A stretch of 5,733 nt of DNA from Vulcanimicrobiota bacterium. Lineage in GTDB: Bacteria; Vulcanimicrobiota; Vulcanimicrobiia; Vulcanimicrobiales; Vulcanimicrobiaceae. The stretch covers positions 1-5,733 of the forward strand of contig JASHTE010000249.1 in the NCBI GenBank assembly GCA_030040695.1, written 5' to 3'. Below, one piece after another: positions 1 to 5,733 of this stretch. Within the stretch, counting starts at the first letter, position 1. The number at the start of each line of letters is the position of its first letter. A program made the translations under genes and the position numbers. Under the pieces are notes generated by a model, which searched no databases, was not told where the DNA came from, and saw nothing but the letters and a program-made list of their open reading frames with translations.

Positions 1-94
1 AGCAACGCCGGAGCGTTGTGACCGAAGAGCCGACGACGAGTCGGCTGGAAAGACGAGCGAGATTTCGTAAGTGGCTTCCTGGGGGCGGCACTAG
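1..94 (+). other. Leader region upstream of rluD; possible broken small ORF and stem-loop
   Basis: No intact gene can be called here. One frame reads SNAGAL and stops at TGA 19-21, perhaps the tail of a gene lying to the left. lspA is the usual neighbour of rluD, but six residues cannot identify it. A GTG at 18 overlaps that stop (GTGA) and opens MTEEPTTSRLE. Removing one A from the run at 49-51 would join this to another frame reading EDERDFVSGFLGAALGAVAR and ending at TGA 118-120, giving a roughly 33-residue acidic then Gly/Ala-rich peptide. As printed, the GTG frame instead runs on to 251 out of frame within rluD, where it is Arg-rich and unconvincing. A perfect 7-bp stem (28-34 with 40-46, loop GACGA) lies here without a following T run, so it is not a typical intrinsic terminator. 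No clear promoter is visible. Confidence 0.25.

Positions 95-100
<6 letters not shown>
86..100 (+). promoter_or_regulatory. Hairpin enclosing the rluD start codon
   Basis: CGGCAC (86-91) and GTGCCG (95-100) are perfect inverted repeats around a three-base TAG loop. The GTG start codon of rluD forms the first half of the right arm. A G-T and a G-C pair (85/101, 84/102) could lengthen the stem. A purine run, GGGGG at 81-85, lies nine bases before the GTG and is the only Shine-Dalgarno candidate; the extended stem would occupy part of it. If the stem forms in mRNA it would limit initiation unless opened by upstream translation. The repeat is seen directly; a regulatory role is inferred. Confidence 0.4.
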
Positions 101-2073
<1,973 letters not shown>

Positions 2074-2084
2074 CGTTGCTCGGG

Positions 2085-2106
2085 TGCCGCAATCAGGCGG
2101 CATTGT
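2085..2106 (+). terminator. Possible weak terminator after tgt
   Basis: TGCCGC (2085-2090) and GCGGCA (2097-2102) form a perfect 6-bp stem with a six-base AATCAG loop, extendable by G-T pairs. The sequence that follows, TTGTC, has only a few T residues, so this is a weak intrinsic terminator at best. It sits 12 bases after the tgt stop and just before the Shine-Dalgarno sequence of the next gene, and could equally affect the leader of that gene. Confidence 0.3.
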
Positions 2107-2111
2107 CAAAT

Positions 2112-2117
2112 GGAGGT
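2112..2117 (+). promoter_or_regulatory. Strong Shine-Dalgarno sequence of the YXWGXW gene
   Basis: GGAGGT is a near-perfect match to the 16S rRNA 3' end, nine bases before ATG 2127. It decides the start of the small secreted protein over the longer open frame, which reaches back to 2076. It is the clearest ribosome binding site in the window. Confidence 0.8.
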
Positions 2118-2126
2118 AACCCTCGC

Positions 2127-2423
2127 ATGAAGCGAATCTTCCTGACACTCGCTCTCATTGCCGGAATCGCCGGCTTAGGACTCTCATCGGCCTCGGCCCA
2201 AGTGGGCATCCACGTCCGCATCGGGCCACCGGCTCCTCGGTACGAGCGCGTACCCCCGCCGCGTCGCGGTTACTCGTGGCGCGCCGGCTATTGGAACTGG
2301 AGCGGCTCAGCGTGGGTCTGGATCCCCGGAGTATGGGTCGGCGGTCATGGCCCCAGCTGCTGGGTTCCGGCGCACTATTCGCGCCGCACCGGATACTGGG
2401 TCCCGGGGCACTGGCGCTGCTAG
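2127..2423 (+). CDS. Small secreted YXWGXW-repeat-like protein
   Basis: The protein has 98 residues. ATG 2127 follows the GGAGGT site and opens a classical Sec signal peptide: MKRIF, a hydrophobic core, then SSASA with likely cleavage after residue 24. The mature part (about 74 residues) starts QVGIHVRIGPPAP, has a Pro/Arg-rich linker, then is packed with aromatics: GYSWRAGYWNWSGSAWVWIP, followed by SCWVPAHYSRRTGYWVPGHW. These repeated Y/W-x-x-G-x-W units resemble the YXWGXW (WXXGXW) repeat family of exported proteins, whose biochemical role is not known to me. Cys78 and the C-terminal Cys98 are the only cysteines and could form a disulfide after export. There is no lipobox or membrane anchor after the signal peptide. 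It follows tgt by 53 bp on the same strand, but its function has no obvious link to it. Its stop codon is shared with ileS on the opposite strand. Confidence 0.85.
   Translation: MKRIFLTLALIAGIAGLGLSSASAQVGIHVRIGPPAPRYERVPPPRRGYSWRAGYWNWSGSAWVWIPGVWVGGHGPSCWVPAHYSRRTGYWVPGHWRC
2420..2423. other. Shared palindromic stop codon CTAG of two convergent genes
   Basis: CTAG reads TAG on the + strand at 2421-2423 (end of the secreted-protein gene) and TAG on the - strand at 2422-2420 (end of ileS). The two genes therefore overlap tail to tail by four bases, with no intergenic space for a terminator. Transcripts from either side must end inside the opposite coding sequence. Confidence 0.9.
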
Positions 2424-5209
2424 TCTCCCGATAACCTCTCGCGCACGACGCGTGCGCACTCGGCGCAGATTCCGGCATGCTCCGGATCTGCGCCGAGCTC
2501 TCGATACTTCCAGCATCGCGCGCACTTCTCGCCCTCCGCTGGGCTGACGACCACCCCCGGCATGCGCGCATTCCCAAACGCGCTCGAGATCGCGATCTCG
2601 AGCTGCGAAACCGCAAGCGCCTCTCGCAAATCCTCATTCGTGAACGGCTCAAGTGCCGACGCGTGCGTCGGCGAGAGGCGGAGCTGCGCCTTCGCCTCGA
2701 AATCGCGCAGCTCGGAGCTCGCCGAGACGGCCGCACGCAGGTGACGCAGCATCTTCCACCGTTCTTCCGATGCGGCATCGCGCGCGTCGTCACGAACGAG
2801 GACGAGCTCGAAGACCGATGCCGCGTCGCGCAGTGTCTGCGGCAGCGCCTGCCACGCCTCCTCCGCCGTAAACGACAGCACCGGCGCGATCGCTGCGAGA
2901 AACCCGCGCAGCGCGTAGAGCAATACCGATTGCGCAGCACGGCGCCGTACATCCGCCGCGGCGCGCGAATAGAGCGGATCCTTCATCGCATCAAAGTAGA
3001 GCGCCGAAATCTCACTCTCGAACTCGACGATCTTTAGGTACGCTGCGTGAATGTCGAAGGCATCGTACGCCTGCGCGATCTCATCGAAACGCCTCGTTGC
3101 ATAGTCGTAGGCGAGCGCGTCGAGCGGGCCGAGCGCGGCGCGGGGGACGATCGCATCGGGCGGAAGGTCGCCGATGTTGCCGAGCATGAAGCGCACGCGG
3201 TTGCGGATGTTGCGATAGACCCGCGCCACCTGCTCGATCACGTGCGGCCCGAATCGTACGTCGTCGACAAACTCCACCGAGGCGGCCCACAGGCGCAAGA
3301 CGTCGGCGCCCCACCGCTCCATCGCCTCCTGTGCGTCGATGCCGGTGCCGCGCGACTTCGACATCGGCCGGCCATCCTCGTCGTTTACCCAACCATTCTT
3401 GACGACGTGCTTGTACGGCGCTGCGTCGCGAATCGCAGCGGCGGTCATCAATGAGCTGCGAAACCACCCGCGGTACTGGTCACCGCCTTCGAGGACCGCG
3501 TCGCTCGGCCAGGGGAGCCCGTTGCGGCCGAGCACCGCGAGATGCGTCACGCCGGACTCGAACCAGATGTCGACGATATCGCGCTCCGCTGTGAAGCGCG
3601 TGCCGCCGCATGAGGGACAGACAAAGCCTTGCGGGAGGTACCGCTCGATGGGATCGCTCCACCATGCGTCGGCGCCCACCTCTGCAAAGCGGCGTGCGGC
3701 GGCCCGTGCAACACGCGCATCGAGCACGGACGTGTTGCAGTCGATGCACGTGACGGCAGGAATCGGCGTGCCCCACGTGCGCTGACGCGAGATGCACCAC
3801 TCGGGATGATTTTCGATCATCTGACGCTGCCGCTCGCGCCCCCACTCCGGCGTGTACGCAACGTTATCCATCGCTGCGAGGGCGCGTGCGCGTAGGTTGT
3901 TGCGATCCATGGAGATGAACCATTGCGACGTCGCGCGGAAGATCACCGGATTGTGGCAGCGCCAGCAGTGGGGATATGAATGTTCGATCTCTTGCTCGCG
4001 TAAGAGCATTCCCGCCGCGCGAAGGTCGTCGGTGATCTTTGCGTTCGCATCGAGGACGCGCAGCCCGGCATACGGCCCTGCTTCACTGGTAAACCGTCCG
4101 GCGGCGTCGACGGGGCTACGGATAGGCAGACCATAGGCCATGCCGGTTTCGAAATCTTCGGCGCCGTGGCCGGGCGCCGTGTGCACCGCGCCGGTGCCGG
4201 TCTCGAGATCGACGTAGTCGGCCAGAACGATCTTCGCGGTACGGTCGAACAACGGATGGCGCACCTCGAGTCCCTCGAGCCTCTCGCCGTAGACGTGCGC
4301 GATTTTCTTCGCGCCCGAATACCGTTCGCGCAACGCCTCCGCGGCGAGATCCTCGGCGAGCAGCACGATTTCGTCACCGATATCGTACAGCGCGTAGACC
4401 GCGTTTCGGTGGAGCGCAACGCCGGAGTTGCCGGGAAGCGTCCACGGCGTCGTCGTCCAGATGAGGACCGATACTGCCTTGTCATCCCGAGCGGAGCGAA
4501 GCGGAGTCGAGGGACCGCCCACACGCTCCATCAGCGCCGCACGTTGTTCCTGATCGAACGGGAAGCGGACATAGATCGAGGGCGAGCGCTTCATCTCATA
4601 CTCGATCTCCGCCTCGGCAAGCGCGGTCTCATCGTGGAAGCACCAGAGCGTTGCGCGCAGACCTTTGTAGATCTGGTTCTGCTCCGCGAGATCGGCGAGC
4701 GTCTCGACGATGACGGATTCGTACGAGGGGTCGATCGTGCGATAGGGATGCTCGTAATCGCCGAAGGTTCCCATCCGCATGCGCACGTCGCGCTGCCGCT
4801 CGAACCAAAACACCGCCCGTTCTTTACAGCGGGCGCGTAGCTCGAGTGGATCGATCACGTGGAAGTCGGTGATGCCGAGATGTCTGAGCGTCTCGAGCTC
4901 GATCGGCAACCCGTGCATGTCCCATCCCGGGACGAACTTCGCCCACTTGCCGTCGAGCAGCGCGATCTTCACGAAGATGTCTTTCACGACCATGGTGAGA
5001 AAATGCCCCATGTGGAGCTCGCCGTTTGCATACGGCGGGCCGTCGTGCAGAATCCACGGCTGCGCATCGGCATTACGGTCGAGGCGCCGCTCATACGTGC
5101 GCTGTTCCTGCCACCATGCGACGCGTCGCGGCTCGCTCTTCGCCAGCCCGGCCTGCATGGGAAACTCCGTCACCGGAAGATTCAGCGTCTTTCGGTAGTC
5201 TCGCTTCAA
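2420..5209 (-). CDS. ileS: Isoleucyl-tRNA synthetase
   Basis: This 929-residue class I synthetase charges tRNA-Ile and hydrolyses mischarged valine. TTG 5209 is chosen because MKRDYRKTLNLPVTEFPMQA matches the normal IleRS start and no ATG or GTG lies nearby. The next ATG upstream, 5311, is inside the preceding gene. Landmarks: HMGH (HIGH motif) at 66-69, GWDMHGLPIE at 96-104, editing-domain WTTTPWTLPGN at 251-261 and GHGAEDF with Asp352, WCISRQRTWGTPIP at 471-484, and the KMSKS loop as PMSKS at 615-619, keeping the second Lys. Cys pairs at 488/491 and 531/534 look like one zinc site. Cys896, 899, 915 and 918 form the C-terminal zinc finger of long bacterial IleRS. Residues about 231-244 (GGPSTPLRSARDDK) are encoded by an interspersed repeat. 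No good Shine-Dalgarno sequence precedes TTG (only GAGA). Length and motifs indicate an intact, functional enzyme. Confidence 0.96.
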   Translation of the reverse strand: MKRDYRKTLNLPVTEFPMQAGLAKSEPRRVAWWQEQRTYERRLDRNADAQPWILHDGPPYANGELHMGHFLTMVVKDIFVKIALLDGKWAKFVPGWDMHGLPIELETLRHLGITDFHVIDPLELRARCKERAVFWFERQRDVRMRMGTFGDYEHPYRTIDPSYESVIVETLADLAEQNQIYKGLRATLWCFHDETALAEAEIEYEMKRSPSIYVRFPFDQEQRAALMERVGGPSTPLRSARDDKAVSVLIWTTTPWTLPGNSGVALHRNAVYALYDIGDEIVLLAEDLAAEALRERYSGAKKIAHVYGERLEGLEVRHPLFDRTAKIVLADYVDLETGTGAVHTAPGHGAEDFETGMAYGLPIRSPVDAAGRFTSEAGPYAGLRVLDANAKITDDLRAAGMLLREQEIEHSYPHCWRCHNPVIFRATSQWFISMDRNNLRARALAAMDNVAYTPEWGRERQRQMIENHPEWCISRQRTWGTPIPAVTCIDCNTSVLDARVARAAARRFAEVGADAWWSDPIERYLPQGFVCPSCGGTRFTAERDIVDIWFESGVTHLAVLGRNGLPWPSDAVLEGGDQYRGWFRSSLMTAAAIRDAAPYKHVVKNGWVNDEDGRPMSKSRGTGIDAQEAMERWGADVLRLWAASVEFVDDVRFGPHVIEQVARVYRNIRNRVRFMLGNIGDLPPDAIVPRAALGPLDALAYDYATRRFDEIAQAYDAFDIHAAYLKIVEFESEISALYFDAMKDPLYSRAAADVRRRAAQSVLLYALRGFLAAIAPVLSFTAEEAWQALPQTLRDAASVFELVLVRDDARDAASEERWKMLRHLRAAVSASSELRDFEAKAQLRLSPTHASALEPFTNEDLREALAVSQLEIAISSAFGNARMPGVVVSPAEGEKCARCWKYRELGADPEHAGICAECARVVRERLSGD
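2441..2497. terminator. Tandem hairpins at the convergent gene ends, inside ileS
   Basis: Two perfect stem-loops lie one base apart. The first pairs GCGCACG (2441-2447) with CGTGCGC (2451-2457) around ACG. The second pairs CTCGGCGCAGAT (2459-2470) with ATCTGCGCCGAG (2486-2497), a 12-bp stem, and its 15-base loop can pair CCGG with CCGG. They start 18 bases after the stop of the secreted-protein gene, where its transcript must end. The same bases encode the ileS zinc-finger tail (GADPEHAGICAECARV). No T run follows, so release would be Rho-assisted, or the stems may only protect the mRNA 3' end. The inverted repeats are seen directly; the terminator role is inferred. Confidence 0.4.
2582..2603. 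repeat. 22-bp perfect palindrome in ileS
   Basis: The 22 bases from 2582 to 2603 equal their own reverse complement, centred on TCGCGA with GATC on both sides and CTCGAG at each end. They encode LEIAISS (residues about 870-876) of IleRS, in a C-terminal region that varies between species. No spacer separates the halves, so this suits a dimeric DNA-binding protein or methylase sites (two GATC) better than a hairpin. It may also be chance, helped by GC-rich codon choice. Confidence 0.5.
2655..2672. repeat. Inverted repeat, 8-bp arms, in ileS
   Basis: GCCGACGC (2655-2662) and GCGTCGGC (2665-2672) are separated by GT only. The stretch encodes SPTHASA of IleRS. A further 9-bp pair, GAGCTGCGC (2681-2689) with GCGCAGCTC (2705-2713), follows with a 15-base loop. 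Together with the palindrome at 2582 and the hairpins at 2441-2497, they make the 3' end of ileS unusually rich in dyad symmetry. No function can be assigned. Confidence 0.4.
4482..4515. repeat. Interspersed repeat copy A, inserted in frame in ileS
   Basis: The stretch begins TCATCCCGAG, continues through the core GCGGAGCGAAGCGG, and ends TCGAGGGAC. It resembles the short TCATCC(C/T)GAGCG-AAG-CG-GGA elements scattered through many GC-rich genomes, which translate into peptides of the PSTPLRSAxDD kind. Read on the - strand it gives GGPSTPLRSARDDK at about residues 231-244 of IleRS, just before the conserved VLIWTTTPWTLP strand of the editing domain. IleRS homologues vary in loop length here but are not expected to carry this peptide. 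The reading frame is intact on both sides. The similarity to copy B at 5217 supports a mobile or replicated origin. Confidence 0.6.
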
Positions 5210-5220
5210 TTCTCTATCAT
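5206..5220 (-). other. Possible minimal leader ORF (MIEN) before ileS
   Basis: On the - strand ATG ATA GAG AAT TGA ends with a TGA overlapping the TTG start of ileS (TTGA). Its start codon is supplied by the repeat copy upstream. The second codon is ATA, a rare Ile codon here (ATC is normal), directly before an isoleucyl-tRNA synthetase. There is no convincing Shine-Dalgarno sequence and four codons is very short. Translational coupling or attenuation is only a suggestion; chance is more likely. Confidence 0.15.
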
Positions 5221-5263
5221 CCCGAGGGTGGCTCGCACGGATGTGCGAGCCACGCCGCGGGAC
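5217..5263. repeat. Interspersed repeat copy B with 11-bp hairpin in the ileS leader
   Basis: This copy shares TCATCCCGAG (5217-5226) and GGGAC (5259-5263) with copy A, but its core is a perfect hairpin: GTGGCTCGCAC (5228-5238) and GTGCGAGCCAC (5243-5253) around GGAT. TCCC (5220-5223) and GGGA (5259-5262) could form an outer stem. It takes up most of the 64 bases between the stop of the BNR gene and the ileS TTG start, ending seven bases before that start. It may act as an mRNA processing, stability or partial termination element between two genes of one transcript. No T run follows on the - strand, so it is not a standard terminator. There is no room for a T-box leader. Confidence 0.6.
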
Positions 5264-5273
5264 TTCCTGCAGA

Positions 5274-5732
5274 CTAAAAGCGACGTTCGATCTGGGCGCG
5301 GAGCTCCTCATAGGCGGCTCTTGCCTGCACTGTCGGGGCGTTGTCGCTGCCGTCGACGATATCGAGCAGCGACTCGAGTGCGTCGCCGAGGCGCTGCGCG
5401 TCGGGCGTATGATGGATGCGGTCGAGCAGCATGCAGATGTCATGCGCGATCTCGTACTGCTCGCGCAACACGGCGAGAGAGAGATGAACGCGCGGATCCA
5501 TGAGCACCGTCAAAGGACGCGTGACGCTTCGACCGCCTGCCTGTAAGCGCACGAGATAGCGCCCCGGCGGAAGCAGGGCGCCCTGGGGAACGCGCGGTGT
5601 CGCGTGATAGACGGCAGAGATCGGGAGATCGTAATCGGTGACCCGCGGCGGCGCCTCACGTAGATCCCAGACGAAGCGGTGCATCCCCGCGTCCGCCGAA
5701 GGGCGCGTGAACGGCGCCTCCCAGTATGCCGG
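5274..5732 (-). CDS. C-terminal part of a BNR/sortilin-type (VPS10-like) glycosyl hydrolase-like protein, partial
   Basis: The frame is open to the right edge, so only the last 152 residues are present and the start is outside the window. The fragment reads PAYWEAPFTRPSADAGMHRF, then VWDLREAPPR, YDLPISAVYHATPRVPQGAL, and a beta-rich LLPPGRYLVRLQAGGRSVTR leading into PLTVLMDPRV. An alpha-helical tail follows, with LREQYEIAHDICMLLDRI and SLLDIVDGSDNAPTVQARAA. This pattern (AG-x-x-RF-VWDLR, PGxYxVRL, TxPLxVxxDPR, helical tail) is what I know from the C-termini of large BNR/sortilin-repeat proteins annotated as glycosyl hydrolases in Acidobacteriota and relatives. They are usually about 1000 residues and exported. 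Their substrate is generally unproven. The propeller itself is not in the window, so the name rests on the tail alone. ileS follows on the same strand after 64 bp, but there is no functional link. Confidence 0.65.
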   Translation of the reverse strand, partial: PAYWEAPFTRPSADAGMHRFVWDLREAPPRVTDYDLPISAVYHATPRVPQGALLPPGRYLVRLQAGGRSVTRPLTVLMDPRVHLSLAVLREQYEIAHDICMLLDRIHHTPDAQRLGDALESLLDIVDGSDNAPTVQARAAYEELRAQIERRF

Positions 5733-5733
5733 C

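Noticed and set aside
2155..2952. 265-residue Arg/Ser-rich open frame on the - strand at the end of ileS
   Set aside because: Low-complexity composition typical of an out-of-frame reading. It overlaps the ileS zinc finger and the secreted-protein gene, both clearly real.
4159..4179. 7-bp inverted repeat CGGCGCC/GGCGCCG in ileS
   Set aside because: Short GC-only arms in conserved codons; expected by chance at this base composition.
4166..4840. 224-residue + strand open frame opposite ileS
   Set aside because: It lies entirely antisense to conserved IleRS editing-domain codons, and its sequence shows no family features.
5210..5273. T-box riboswitch upstream of ileS
   Set aside because: The gap is only 64 bases, too short for stem I plus antiterminator, and I see no T-box consensus. 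The space is mostly taken by the repeat hairpin.
5207..5311. Longer ileS starting at ATG 5311, which would translate repeat copy B
   Set aside because: It would overlap the preceding gene and add residues unlike any IleRS N-terminus, with no Shine-Dalgarno sequence. TTG 5209 gives the family start and normal length. Not fully excluded, since the frame is open.

Overview
The window is G+C-rich bacterial chromosome with densely packed genes. It reads as housekeeping DNA: 23S rRNA pseudouridylation, queuosine tRNA modification and isoleucyl-tRNA charging, plus one small exported protein and the tail of a large BNR/sortilin-type protein. Starts are mostly GTG or TTG, and two gene ends overlap by 4 bp. 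The exported Trp/Tyr-rich protein and the BNR C-terminus suggest an environmental bacterium of the Acidobacteriota, Eremiobacterota or Gemmatimonadota kind. That placement is an inference, and no marker here fixes the phylum.

Layout. Positions 1-94 hold no intact gene, but contain two small hairpins and a possible broken small ORF. The + strand then carries an RluD-like pseudouridine synthase (95-985) and, overlapping it by 4 bp, queuine tRNA-ribosyltransferase tgt (982-2073). After a 53-bp gap with a possible weak terminator comes a 98-residue YXWGXW-type secreted protein (2127-2423) behind a strong Shine-Dalgarno sequence. On the - strand a BNR/sortilin-like protein enters from the right edge and ends at 5274. 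It is followed by a 929-residue isoleucyl-tRNA synthetase, ileS (5209 down to 2420). ileS and the secreted-protein gene converge and share one palindromic CTAG as stop codon on both strands.

The common bacterial order ileS-lspA-rluD is not kept: ileS faces rluD-tgt from the other side. All three enzymes serve translation, but the convergent arrangement means ileS is transcribed separately.

The least ordinary signals are not genes. (1) Two copies of a short interspersed repeat, each starting TCATCCCGAG and ending GGGAC, are both associated with ileS. One is translated in frame inside the editing-domain region, and the other fills most of the gap just upstream of the ileS start, with an 11-bp perfect hairpin inside. 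(2) The last ~300 bp of ileS is rich in perfect inverted repeats, including a 12-bp-stem hairpin just past the convergent stop and a 22-bp perfect palindrome. (3) The rluD GTG start lies in the stem of a tight hairpin. (4) TGT has Val where its family usually has Glu beside an active-site Asp. I found no clear new defence or mobile system.
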